Shown: positions 46,301 to 53,449 of the stretch, one piece after another | Layout of the letters: every line of letters begins with the position of its first letter | Numbering within the stretch: the stretch's first letter is position 1 | Source: Candidatus Didemnitutus sp. | Lineage (GTDB): Bacteria; Verrucomicrobiota; Verrucomicrobiia; Opitutales; Opitutaceae | NCBI GenBank assembly: GCA_019634575.1 | Contig: JAHCAY010000004.1 | Location: 226,001-290,000, forward strand | Length of the DNA stretch: 64,000 nt | Reading direction: 5' to 3' | Made by a program: the position numbers and the translations under genes | Notes under the pieces: model-generated | The model's database searches: none | The model's input: the letters and a program-made list of their open reading frames with translations, nothing else | Told to the model about the DNA's origin: nothing

Positions 46301-49248
46301 TGCTCGGGCGAGCCCTCGGCGACGATGCGGCCGCCGCCAGCGCCGGCTTCGGGGCCGACTTCCAGGACCCAGTCGGCGGATTTCAGGACGTCGAGATTGT
46401 GCTCGATGACGACGACGCTGTGACCGCGATCGACGATGCGCTGGAGGACGGAGAGCAGGCGCTTCACGTCGTGGCGGTGGAGGCCGGTGGTGGGTTCGTC
46501 GAGGAGGAGCAGGGCGCCTTCGCCAGCGGTCGCCGCGCCAGTGGCGCCGGCGTATTCGCTCAGATAGCGGACAAGCTTGAGGCGCTGCGATTCGCCGCCG
46601 GAGAGGGTGTTGAGCGGCTGGCCGAGGGTAAGGTAACCGAGGCCGACGGCGTCGAGGGCGGCGAGACGCGAGCGGATTGTGGCGGTGGACGCGGCCGCGA
46701 AGCGGTCGCGAGCAAGCTCGCTCCCACAATCGGAGAAGAAAACGAGCGCGTCCGTAATCGTGGTGGCGAGCAGGTCGGCGACGGACTTGCCGTTCCACTG
46801 GATGGCGAGGACCTCGGGCTTGAAGCGGCGGCCTTCGCAAATCGGGCAGGGGACGAAGACGTCGGAGAGGAACTGCATCTCGACGCGCTCGCTGCCGAGG
46901 CCCTGGCAGTGGTCGCAGCGGCCCTCGCCGCTGTTGAAGGAGAAGCTCGAGGCGTTGAAGCCGGCTTCCTGGGCGGCGGGCGTCTGGGCGTAGAGCTCGC
47001 GGATCAGGTCCCAGGCTTCGCTGTAGAGGGCGGGGTTGGAGCGCGGCGTGCGCGAGAGCGGCGACTGGTCGACGAGGACAATTTCGGAGAACGCGCCGCT
47101 GCGCTCGATGCGTTCGAACGTCGCCGGGTCCTCGGTCATCTGGTTTCGCTGCGTGAGCAGGCCTTGGTAGATGACGTTGTCGAGCAGCGTGGACTTGCCC
47201 GAGCCGGATGCGCCGGAGAGGCAGACGAGGCGCTGGAGCGGCAGGCGGAACGAGAGGTCCTTGATGTTATGTTTCGAGGCGCGGTGGAAGTGCAGCCAGC
47301 GCGTCGGAGCGCTGGACGGCGATCGCGGCGCGGCGGTAGCCGCGCCCTCCACGGGGCGGCGTTGGGAGGGGACATCGACGGATTCGCGACCGGAGAGGTA
47401 GCGGCCGGTGATGCTGCGCGGAGAACGGAGGAGTGCGGCGACGTCGCCCTGGAAGACGACTTCGCCACCGCGCGCGCCGGGCTCGGGACCGATCTCGAGC
47501 ACGTGGTCGGCGGCGCGGATCATCGCCTCGTCGTGCTCGACGACGACGACCGTGTTGCCCGCGTCGGTGAGCGTGCGGATGATGCAGATGAGGCGGTCGA
47601 TGTCGCGCGGGTGCAGGCCGACGGAGGGCTCGTCGAGGACGAAGAGCGTGTCGACGAGCGAGGTGCCGAGGCAGGAGGTGAGATTGACGCGCTCGACCTC
47701 GCCGCCGGAGAGCGTGCGCGAGGAGCGGTCGAGCGTGAGGTAGCCGAGGCCGACCTGCTCGAGGTAGCGCAGGCGCGTGACGATGGAGTCGTAGGCGAGG
47801 TCGCGCTGGTGGCGCTCCGCAGCGTCGCGTCCGTCGCGCTTGGGGGCGCCGTGCTCGCGGATGAGCGCGAGGAGTTCGCTGACGGGGAGTTGGTAGAGCC
47901 CGGGGAGCGTATAGCCGCGCCATTGCCAGCAGAGTGCCTCGGGCTGGAGGCGTGCGCCGCGGCAGGCGGAGCAGGGGTTGTAGGCCCGGTAGCGCGAGAG
48001 GAAGACGCGCACGTGCATCTTGTAGGTCGTCTTCTCGAGGTAACGGAAGAAGCCCTTCAGCCCATACCAATATTGGGGCCAGTGCTTCGTCTCGCCGTCG
48101 TAGCCGGGCGAGCCGTCGATCACGAAGGCCTTCTGCTCGGGCGTGAGGTCGGCGAAGGGAATGTCGGTCGGGATGCCGAGTTTCCTGGTGAACTTGAGGA
48201 GGTCCTTCTTCGATTCGCCGTAGATCTCGCCCTCCCAGGGTTTCACGGCGCCCTGTTCGATCGAGAGCGAGTGGTCGGGGATCGCGAGGCGGTAGTCGAT
48301 GTCGATGACGCGACCGAAGCCGCGGCACACCGGGCAGGCGCCGAGCGGAGAGTTGAACGAGAACAGCGCAGGCGAGGCGGCCCGGAAGGTGCGGCCGGTC
48401 TTCGGCGAATGCAGGCCGCGCGAATAGTGGCCGACGCGGGCAAAGGGCTCGGGCGTGAACTGGAACACCTCGCCCGAGCCGAAGTGCAGCGAGGTCTCGG
48501 TCGCCTCGAGGAAGCGCGGCTTGTTCTCCGCCGCGATGCGCAGGCGGTCCTGCACGACGAAGAGGTGCGTGGCGTGCTTGAGCGCCGTGTCGGGCTTCGC
48601 CGCGAGCAGGTCGTCGAGGGTGGCGAGGGCGAGGGCTTCGGCGGTGGAGGCGGAACCCGCGCCCGGAGGTCGCGGGCTACCTTTGGGAATGAGGACGCGT
48701 GTGTAGCCTTGGTTCTTGAGTGGTGGGAGAATTTCCGACCACGGCAACTTCTCGGGCTTAGCGACCTTGAAGGCGATGAGGAGCGTGGCGGCGGGATGGG
48801 CGGCGAAGGTTTTCGCCCAGATGGTCTGCGGGTTGTCGTCCTCGACCTTTTCGCCCGTGGCCGGGTCGAAGCACTCGGCGACGTGGCTGAACCAGACCTT
48901 CGCGAAATCGGTGAGCTCCGTCATCGTGCCGACGGTCGAGCGCGACGTCTTGACCGTGTTGGTCTGCTCGATGGCGATGGACGGGCGGATGTTCTCGACG
49001 GAGTCCACCTTGGGCTTGTCGAGCAGGTCGAGGAACTGGCGCGTGTAGGCGGAGAACGTCTCAACGTAGCGCCGCTGGCCCTCGGCGTGGAGCGTGTCGA
49101 ACACGAGCGAGGACTTGCCCGCACCGCTCAGGCCGGTGACGACGATGTAGCGGCCGAGGGGCAGGTCGAGGTCGAAGCCCTTGAGGTTGTTCTGGCGGAC
49201 GCCGCGCAGGCGGATGAATTCAGGGGACGTGGGACGCACTGGGTTCAC
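43351..49248 (-). CDS. uvrA: Tandem-fused excinuclease subunit UvrA, carrying palindromic repeats
   Basis: This gene encodes about 1965 residues, two complete UvrA units joined in one frame, as known from Chlamydiae. There are four ABC cores. Walker A motifs include GLSGAGKSS (39-47) and, later, SGASGSGKST, GVSGSGKST and GPSGAGKST. Each half has CxxC zinc modules (CDHCQG/CPICEG, CEACSG/CDSCRG). UvrA detects bulky DNA damage and loads UvrB. At least six segments come from palindromic repeats kept in frame, at about residues 189-198, 840-858, 1001-1026, 1042-1053, 1257-1279 and 1407-1416. The start is uncertain: GTG 49248 or 49239 fits the family, and a longer frame to 49398 runs through a repeat. 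No internal stop was found. Confidence 0.9.
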   Translation of the reverse strand: MNPVRPTSPEFIRLRGVRQNNLKGFDLDLPLGRYIVVTGLSGAGKSSLVFDTLHAEGQRRYVETFSAYTRQFLDLLDKPKVDSVENIRPSIAIEQTNTVKTSRSTVGTMTELTDFAKVWFSHVAECFDPATGEKVEDDNPQTIWAKTFAAHPAATLLIAFKVAKPEKLPWSEILPPLKNQGYTRVLIPKGSPRPPGAGSASTAEALALATLDDLLAAKPDTALKHATHLFVVQDRLRIAAENKPRFLEATETSLHFGSGEVFQFTPEPFARVGHYSRGLHSPKTGRTFRAASPALFSFNSPLGACPVCRGFGRVIDIDYRLAIPDHSLSIEQGAVKPWEGEIYGESKKDLLKFTRKLGIPTDIPFADLTPEQKAFVIDGSPGYDGETKHWPQYWYGLKGFFRYLEKTTYKMHVRVFLSRYRAYNPCSACRGARLQPEALCWQWRGYTLPGLYQLPVSELLALIREHGAPKRDGRDAAERHQRDLAYDSIVTRLRYLEQVGLGYLTLDRSSRTLSGGEVERVNLTSCLGTSLVDTLFVLDEPSVGLHPRDIDRLICIIRTLTDAGNTVVVVEHDEAMIRAADHVLEIGPEPGARGGEVVFQGDVAALLRSPRSITGRYLSGRESVDVPSQRRPVEGAATAAPRSPSSAPTRWLHFHRASKHNIKDLSFRLPLQRLVCLSGASGSGKSTLLDNVIYQGLLTQRNQMTEDPATFERIERSGAFSEIVLVDQSPLSRTPRSNPALYSEAWDLIRELYAQTPAAQEAGFNASSFSFNSGEGRCDHCQGLGSERVEMQFLSDVFVPCPICEGRRFKPEVLAIQWNGKSVADLLATTITDALVFFSDCGSELARDRFAAASTATIRSRLAALDAVGLGYLTLGQPLNTLSGGESQRLKLVRYLSEYAGATGAATAGEGALLLLDEPTTGLHRHDVKRLLSVLQRIVDRGHSVVVIEHNLDVLKSADWVLEVGPEAGAGGGRIVAEGSPEQIASADTATSPFLRAALRECNLLGYKPDSSPSDADATCNLIGYNATALLAAEDAATYEAIDPKSEIQNPKSLELLGARENNLKNISLSIPHRELSVVTGVSGSGKSTLAFDIIFAEGQRRFMESMSPYARQFVEQLPRPDIDRLTGIPPTVAIEQRVTRGSRKSTVATITEVAQYLRLLYARLGIQHHPDTDRPVTPLSPAQLRSLLDKTLATPAARKAKHLYLCAPLIRGRKGHHEPIAKWIGKQGYELMRADGRLLRVDTFTKLDRYKEHDIEVVVADLKSADTTSPAVASAKAGRARHVQDALTTALKLGKGSCFLLTPDGKVLSWFSTTRTDIESGESFPELDPKHFSFNSPKGWCPTCRGHGRIFDWMLKPDEDEEMSDEVADALRHFDPDDPTSDGKVCPTCHGERLNRIARAVKLPLKGSPRSPSAGRSISLPALLRLTPEQLIATLRSLQLDTRGKLITQDIVPQIEERLRFLAHVGLDYLALDRPTETLSGGEAQRIRLAAQLGSNLTGVLYVLDEPSIGLHARDNDRLIETLQALRTKGNTLLVVEHDDVLMERADRIIDLGPGAGLHGGNVLANGTPDEIKANASSLTGVFLAKGIAHPLRGDYRALPASGAKNAWLELDHIRYRNLADQSLALPLGRLVMVCGPSGAGKSTLFRDVLHPAVSAAIKAAKGKLTGKEFVRATGFEPDGDHVPFAELRGAAGFKSVIEVDQSPIGKTPRSTPATYLGIFDLIRQFFASLPESKVRGYNASRFSFNTAGGRCEACSGAGRIKLEMAFMPDSYQPCDSCRGTRFGPELSDLTWKGKNIGQVLQMSFEEAAAFFDFHAQLKEVCELMVACGLGYLTLGQSSPTLSGGEAQRLKLVTELTKGLQSYTERSRGIAIKNLYLLEEPTIGLHLSDCEKLIRVLHNLVEQGHTVVVIEHHLDLLAEADWLIELGPSGGPNGGEILYQGPLSGIQKVKRSPTAPYLREKLKK
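45001..45030 (-). repeat. 30-bp palindromic repeat in uvrA, copy 1
   Basis: The core cccgcg...cgcggg reads in frame as KGSPRSPSAG (about residues 1407-1416). It matches 28 of 30 bases with the copy at 48655-48684, in the same orientation and same reading frame. Confidence 0.75.
45412..45480. repeat. Nested inverted repeats in uvrA
   Basis: Outer arms gaagtggtg (45440-45448) and caccacttc (45472-45480) enclose inner arms ggccga/tcggcc (45451-45456, 45464-45469). Beside them is cccgcc...ggcggg (45413-45438). Read in frame they give VVADLKSADTTSPAVASAKA (about residues 1257-1279), where other UvrA proteins have a variable loop. Confidence 0.6.
46091..46121. repeat. ggatttt-type microrepeat at the junction of the UvrA halves
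   Basis: Three to four units of ggatttt/ggatttc are read on the minus strand as DPKSEIQNPKS (about residues 1042-1053). The composition is A/T-rich, unlike the rest of the gene. Confidence 0.6.
46172..46192. repeat. Perfect palindrome in uvrA, copy A
   Basis: The core gtaacctattaggttac has perfect 10-bp arms around one central base and is read as part of CNLIGYNAT in UvrA. Confidence 0.7.
46227..46245. repeat. Perfect palindrome in uvrA, copy B
   Basis: The core gtaacctaataggttac has 9-bp arms around one base. It differs from copy A only at the centre and is read as CNLLGYKP. The pair spans the linker between the two UvrA units. Confidence 0.7.
46675..46731. repeat. REP-like element in uvrA
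   Basis: Outer arms gattgtgg (46675-46682) and ccacaatc (46724-46731) surround the self-complementary gcgagcaagctcgc (46708-46721). Read in frame it gives DCGSELARDRFAAASTATI. The 14-mer recurs at 13127-13140. Confidence 0.65.
48655..48684 (-). repeat. 30-bp palindromic repeat in uvrA, copy 2
   Basis: Read in frame as KGSPRPPGAG (about residues 189-198), in the first UvrA unit. It is the near-identical partner of 45001-45030 in the second unit. Confidence 0.75.
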
Positions 49249-49322
49249 GGATGAGCAGCCCGACGGGAAAGGCAACACGCCGCGCGCGGGCGTGCGGGAT
49301 TGCTGACATAGGGTTGTCAGGA

Positions 49323-49430
49323 GCGGATGGACGGGCGTGGGCAGCGCGCTTGCGCGCGCCTCGTGCCATGAACGGGCCCGGGTCCATCCGCCTAACAAAC
49401 GACGCTCGGCGCCGCAAGCGCGCTGCCCAC
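49323..49430. repeat. Two interleaved inverted repeats upstream of uvrA
   Basis: Pair 1: gcggatgga (49323-49331) with tccatccgc (49383-49391). Pair 2: a perfect 18-bp arm gtgggcagcgcgcttgcg (49337-49354) with its inverse at 49413-49430. The order L1-L2-R1-R2 gives a pseudoknot-like layout. It occupies most of the 192-bp gap between the uvrA start and the end of the glycosyltransferase gene. Confidence 0.65.
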
Positions 49431-49440
49431 ACGAACTGTC

Positions 49441-50526
49441 CTAAACCTTCACCAACTGGGTGAACAGATTGAGGTGGGCGCTGATCTGTTGCTCGGCGGT
49501 GAACTCGTCGCGGGCGTGGCGGCGGGCGGTCTCGCTGTAGCGGCGACGGAGGCCAGGCTCGCGGATGAGGCGGTCGAGCGCGTCGACGAAGCCGGCCTGG
49601 TCCTTGTTTTTCAGCAGCACGCCGGATTGGCCGGGAATGAAGCATTCGCCGACACCGACGATGTCGTAGGCCACGGCGGGCAGGCCGTGGAGCTGCGACT
49701 CGATGAGGAAGTTCGACAGCGATTCGCTTTGCGAGGCGAGCACGGCGAGGTCGGAGGCGTGGTAGAGCGGTGTGGGCTCGGGCTGGTAACCGAGGAAGCG
49801 CACGCGGCCTCCGAGGCCGAGATCGTGCGCGAGGCGTTCGCAGCGTTTGCGCTCCACGCCGTCGCCGGCGAGCCAGAGCTGCCAGTCGAGGTAACCGGGG
49901 AGTTTCGAGCAGATTTCGATCAGTTCGCGCTGGTTTTTCTCCGGGCGGAACATCGCGACGTTGAGCATCACGACGGTGCTCGGGTTGGCGCCATAGTAGC
50001 GGCGGAGGGCGTGATTGCGCGCGCCGTCGACGTCGTGCGAGCGCAGCACGGGATTATGGATGACGGTGATCTTGTGCGAGGCGATGTCGTGGTCGTCGGT
50101 CAGCACGCGCTTGGCCACGTGGCTGTTGGCGATGACGTGGCGGCAACGGCGCAGCGAGCGCCGGAACAGGTAGGGAAGGGACTTGCCCGTGCGCATGGTG
50201 CAGACGACCACCGCATGCGGCAGGCGCTTTTGGATGAAGCCGGCGTAGCAGTTCGCCATGCGTCCCATGCAAAGCACGAGGTCCGGCGCGGCCTCGGTGG
50301 CGGCGCGGAGCAGGCCGGGCGCGAACCAATCGAGGTGAAGATCGAAGGGTTGCAGCGACTTGAACGCGAAAGGCTGGTTGTCCGCATCGTCCCCGAGTGC
50401 ACCGCGCGGGCGGAAGGTGAGCAGCGTGACCTCGTGCCCGGCTTTGGCGGCCGCGGCGCCGAGGAAGACGGCGTGGCGTTCGGTGCCGCCGCTGCGCAGG
50501 TAGTCTTGGACGATCAGGATTTTCAT
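49441..50526 (-). CDS. GT4-family glycosyltransferase
   Basis: This 361-residue GT-B enzyme begins KILIVQDYLRSGGTERHAV, the donor-loop form of GT4. The second Rossmann half has LNVAMFRPEKNQRELIEICS, FLGYQPEPTPLYHASDLAVL and the E-x7-E type region SESLSNFLIESQLHGLP. It transfers a sugar from a nucleotide donor to an unknown acceptor, probably for cell-surface glycans. It sits alone, upstream of uvrA on the same strand but separated by interleaved repeats. Confidence 0.85.
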   Translation of the reverse strand: MKILIVQDYLRSGGTERHAVFLGAAAAKAGHEVTLLTFRPRGALGDDADNQPFAFKSLQPFDLHLDWFAPGLLRAATEAAPDLVLCMGRMANCYAGFIQKRLPHAVVVCTMRTGKSLPYLFRRSLRRCRHVIANSHVAKRVLTDDHDIASHKITVIHNPVLRSHDVDGARNHALRRYYGANPSTVVMLNVAMFRPEKNQRELIEICSKLPGYLDWQLWLAGDGVERKRCERLAHDLGLGGRVRFLGYQPEPTPLYHASDLAVLASQSESLSNFLIESQLHGLPAVAYDIVGVGECFIPGQSGVLLKNKDQAGFVDALDRLIREPGLRRRYSETARRHARDEFTAEQQISAHLNLFTQLVKV

Positions 50527-50553
50527 TGCTCCCCGAGGAATCGGGCTAGAGTC

Positions 50554-50985
50554 ATGCAGGCCATGAACAACCCGTTCGTCAACCTGCTCGTGCGGTGGAT
50601 GGTGCTCGCGCTCGGCGTCGTGCTCAGCGCGACGCTCGTGCCCGGCATTCATTACGACACGGCGGGGACGCTCGCGGTGGTCGTGATCCTGCTGAGTTTC
50701 CTCAACGCGGTGCTGAAGCCGCTGATGGTGCTCTTCACGCTGCCGTTCATCGTGCTGTCGCTCGGCGTCGGCGTGTGGCTGATCAATGCGGTGCTGTTCT
50801 ACTTCGTCGGCAAGCTCGTCGACGGCTTCCACGTCGCGGGTTTCGGCTCGGCGCTGCTCGGCGCGCTCGTGGTGAGCGTCACGAACCTGATCCTCACGCA
50901 GATGCTGAAGCGCGCGGCAGTGCCGCCGCCCGCGTCGCGCGGTCCGCGCGGAGACGGGAAGCGCGACGACGTGATCGATATCTGA
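50554..50985 (+). CDS. Phage-holin superfamily IV-like 4-TM membrane protein (YvlD type)
   Basis: This 143-residue protein has four hydrophobic helices and a polar, basic tail. The central segment FLNAVLKPLMVLFTLPFIVLSLG with nearby NAVLFYFVGKLVDGF is the hallmark of the YvlD/DUF360-like group. The group is named after mycobacteriophage holins but is widely chromosomal and of unknown role. The start is ambiguous between ATG 50554 and ATG 50563, and the first is given. It diverges from the glycosyltransferase gene with a 27-bp gap. Confidence 0.75.
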   Translation: MQAMNNPFVNLLVRWMVLALGVVLSATLVPGIHYDTAGTLAVVVILLSFLNAVLKPLMVLFTLPFIVLSLGVGVWLINAVLFYFVGKLVDGFHVAGFGSALLGALVVSVTNLILTQMLKRAAVPPPASRGPRGDGKRDDVIDI

Positions 50986-51106
50986 GTCGCGGCCGAGTCC
51001 AAGCGAGTGAGAACGGGACGGCGAAATTACGCCTTCGCTGGCAGCGGAGATTGCATTTGACGCTACCGGGAGCGGGGGCGACGTTCGCCGCTCAAAATCT
51101 ACGCCT

Positions 51107-52501
51107 ATGTCAGAAGCAATCTACGACTTGGTAGTCATCGGTGGCGGTCCGGCCGGTTACGCGGCGGCGATTCGCGCCGGTCAGCTCGGCAAGAAGGTCG
51201 CGTGCATCGAAATGGAGCGCGCCGGCGGCACCTGCCTTAACTGGGGCTGCATCCCGACGAAGGCGCTGCTGAAGAGCGCCGAGCTGTTCCGCACGATCCA
51301 GAAGGCCGAGAGCTACGGCTTGAGCGTGCAGGGCGCGTCGTTTGATTTCCGCAAGGTCGTGGAGCGCTCGCGCGGCGTCTCGGCGCAGATGGCCAAGGGC
51401 ATCGAGTTTCTCTTCCGCAAGAACAAGGTCGATTACTTCATCGGCCGCGGCCAGGTGACCGTGCCCGGCATGGTCGAGATCGTCGACGGCGAAAACAAAG
51501 GAAAATTCTTCCGCACGAAAAACATCCTCGTCGCCACCGGCCAGAAGCCGCGTGCGCTGCCCGGCCTGCCGGTCGACGGCACGCGCGTGATGACCTCCCG
51601 CGAGGCGCTCGCGGCGAAGGAGCTGCCTAAGTCGATCGCGATTATCGGCGCCGGCGCCATCGGCGTGGAGTTCGCGTATTTCTTCAACGCCTTCGGCTCG
51701 AAGGTAACGCTCGTCGAGATGCTCCCGCAGATTCTGCCCGTCGAGGACGAGGAGGTCGCGAAGACGCTCGAGCGAAGCTTCGCCAAGCAGGGCATCGCGG
51801 TCCACACGGCCACCAAGAGCGAAAATATCCGCGTCGGCGACAAGAGCGTGAAGCTCGACCTCGTGAAGGACGGCGCGAAGACCGAGATCGAGGTCGATAC
51901 CGTGCTCGTCGCCGTCGGCATCGTGTCCGCGATCGACGGTTTGTTCTCTGCCAAGGTGAAGGTCGAGACCGATCGTGGTTTCGTGAAGGTCGACGCCAAT
52001 TACCAGACCAGCGTCGCCGGCATCTACGCCGCCGGCGACATCCAAGGTCCGCCGTGGCTTGCGCACGTCGCGACGTTCCGCGCGGTCAACGCCGTCAACG
52101 GCATGTTCGGCCACAGCAAGCCCAAGCAAGTCGACAAGTTCCCTGGCTGCACCTACTGCCAGCCGCAGGTCGCGAGCACGGGCCTGACCGAGAAGGCCTG
52201 CAAGGAAAAGGGCCTCGCCTACAAGATCGGCAAGTTCCCGTTCACGGCCGTCGGCAAGGCCGTCGCGTCGGGCGACTCCGAAGGTTTCGTGAAGGTCATC
52301 AGCGACGCGAAGACCGGCGAGATTCTCGGCGTGCACATCATCGGCAGCGAGGCCACCGAGCTCATCGCCGAATACGGCCTGGCGATGAATCTCGAAGCGA
52401 CGATCGACGAGATCCACCACACGATTCACGCGCACCCGACGCTCTCCGAGGCGCTCGGAGAAGCCGCCGCCGCGACGAATAACGAGGCGATCCACATCTG
52501 A
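51107..52501 (+). CDS. lpdA: Dihydrolipoyl dehydrogenase
   Basis: This 464-residue flavoprotein is the E3 subunit of 2-oxoacid dehydrogenase complexes or the glycine cleavage system. The FAD loop GGGPAG is at 12-17. The redox Cys pair is Cys43/Cys48 (GGTCLNWGCIP), and the active-site His443/Glu448 of the partner subunit is in HAHPTLSE. The NAD loop is IGAGAIGVEFA near 178. No E1 or E2 gene lies nearby, so the enzyme serves complexes encoded elsewhere. A terminator follows directly. Confidence 0.94.
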   Translation: MSEAIYDLVVIGGGPAGYAAAIRAGQLGKKVACIEMERAGGTCLNWGCIPTKALLKSAELFRTIQKAESYGLSVQGASFDFRKVVERSRGVSAQMAKGIEFLFRKNKVDYFIGRGQVTVPGMVEIVDGENKGKFFRTKNILVATGQKPRALPGLPVDGTRVMTSREALAAKELPKSIAIIGAGAIGVEFAYFFNAFGSKVTLVEMLPQILPVEDEEVAKTLERSFAKQGIAVHTATKSENIRVGDKSVKLDLVKDGAKTEIEVDTVLVAVGIVSAIDGLFSAKVKVETDRGFVKVDANYQTSVAGIYAAGDIQGPPWLAHVATFRAVNAVNGMFGHSKPKQVDKFPGCTYCQPQVASTGLTEKACKEKGLAYKIGKFPFTAVGKAVASGDSEGFVKVISDAKTGEILGVHIIGSEATELIAEYGLAMNLEATIDEIHHTIHAHPTLSEALGEAAAATNNEAIHI

Positions 52502-52530
52502 CGCCGCACAAAAGCGGCTTGAACTCGCGC

Positions 52531-52563
52531 GCGCGCGGCCGAAAGCTGCGCGCGTTGTTTTTT
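52531..52563 (+). terminator. Terminator after lpdA
   Basis: A 9-bp stem with one G-T pair (52531-52539 with 52545-52553) has loop cgaaa and is followed by gttgtttttt. It abuts the tRNA gene. Confidence 0.75.
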
Positions 52564-52638
52564 GCGAGTGTAGCACAATGGATAGTGTAGTGGCCTCCGA
52601 AGCCATTGATCCGGGTTCGACTCCCGGCACTCGCACCA
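52564..52638 (+). tRNA. tRNA-Arg (anticodon CCG)
   Basis: The acceptor stem gcgagtg pairs with cactcgc. The anticodon loop ctccgaa (anticodon CCG, reads CGG) sits on a 5-bp stem with one G-T pair. The T-arm is ccgggttcgactcccgg. The discriminator A and CCA are encoded (52635-52638). The length is 75 nt with CCA. Confidence 0.93.
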
Positions 52639-52661
52639 GCCTTCGCCAAGGCTTCGGCTGG
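52636..52661. repeat. Imperfect palindrome beginning at the tRNA CCA end
   Basis: The arms are ccagcc and ggctgg around ttcgccaaggcttc. The first three bases are the encoded CCA of the tRNA, so the repeat is joined exactly to the tRNA 3' end. Confidence 0.5.
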
Positions 52662-52701
52662 CAAGCCGTCGATGTATGGCGCAACATCACACCCGCCCAC
52701 G

Positions 52702-52734
52702 AAAAAGGCCGGCACATCGCCGGCCTTCGTTTTT
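52702..52734. terminator. Bidirectional terminator between tRNA-Arg and dedA
   Basis: A perfect 9-bp stem (52705-52713 with 52719-52727) has loop acatc. There is an A run before it and a T run after it, so it can stop the tRNA transcript on the plus strand and dedA on the minus strand. Confidence 0.82.
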
Positions 52735-52761
52735 GGCGGGTAGGGTGTGCCGCGAGACGCG

Positions 52762-53388
52762 TCATTCGCTGGCTTTGCGCATCTGACGATGCACGAAAAA
52801 CCAATACATGACACCGAGCGCGCCGAGCACGCCGATGGCCCAAATCGTGATCGAGCGGAGTTCACCGCGCATCAGTGCCTCGTCTTGGCCGGCTTTGATG
52901 CCGAGCCAGCAAAGCACGGTGCACCAGAGACCGGAGCCGACGAGCGTCCAGAGGGAGAATTTCCAGTAATCCATGCGCACGATGCCGGCAGGAATGCCGA
53001 TCAAGTGGCGCACGACCGGCAGCAGGCGCGAGGCGAAGATGCCGTAGTTACCGTAGGCGGAGGCCCAGCGCTCGGCCTTTTCGACTTTCTCCGGCGGAGC
53101 GAGGAAGAACTTGCCGTAGCGGAGCACGAGCGGCCGGCCGGCCCAGCGCGAAGCCCAATACATCGCCGTGGCACCGAGCCACGAGCCGAGCGCGCCGGCG
53201 ATGACGATGCCGGTGAGGCTCATACCGCCCTTGGTGTGCGCGAGGTGCGCGGCGGGCGGAATGATCAATTCGCTCGGCAGCGGGATGAACGTGCTCTCGA
53301 GAAACATGAGCAGCGCCACGAGCGCGTAGCCGCCGCTCTCGAGCGAGCGGGCATACCAGTCGGTGAGTTGTTTGAGCAGGTCGTGCAT
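52762..53388 (-). CDS. DedA family membrane protein
   Basis: This 208-residue protein has four to six hydrophobic segments of the SNARE-associated/DedA (VTT) fold. Marks are the re-entrant ESTFIPLPSELIIPPAAHLA (about 31-50) and the second FASRLLPVVRHLIGIPAGI (about 118-136), with the conserved Arg and Pro. DedA proteins include flippases for undecaprenyl phosphate or phosphatidylethanolamine. The exact lipid is unknown here. It follows the small basic protein gene on the same strand after a terminator. Confidence 0.88.
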   Translation of the reverse strand: MHDLLKQLTDWYARSLESGGYALVALLMFLESTFIPLPSELIIPPAAHLAHTKGGMSLTGIVIAGALGSWLGATAMYWASRWAGRPLVLRYGKFFLAPPEKVEKAERWASAYGNYGIFASRLLPVVRHLIGIPAGIVRMDYWKFSLWTLVGSGLWCTVLCWLGIKAGQDEALMRGELRSITIWAIGVLGALGVMYWFFVHRQMRKASE

Positions 53389-53395
53389 GGGAATG

Positions 53396-53427
53396 AAAAA
53401 GGGCAGGTCGCGCGAACGAGCCTGCCC
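53396..53427 (-). terminator. Terminator after the small basic protein gene
   Basis: On the minus strand the stem gggcagg (53427-53421 complement) pairs with cctgccc (53407-53401 complement) and five T follow (53400-53396). It separates the small basic protein gene from dedA. Confidence 0.7.
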
Positions 53428-53449
53428 AGTTGGAAAATTCAGCGGCCGA

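Noticed and set aside
45900..46800. Intein in uvrA as the cause of its length
   Set aside because: The excess is a complete second UvrA copy plus short repeats. No splicing-type Cys/Ser start, block B His or terminal HN motif was seen.
43351..49398. uvrA as two separate genes, or uvrA starting at 49398
   Set aside because: No stop or frame break lies between the two units, and tandem UvrA is known in related phyla. The 5' extension beyond 49248 runs through an inverted repeat and does not match UvrA.
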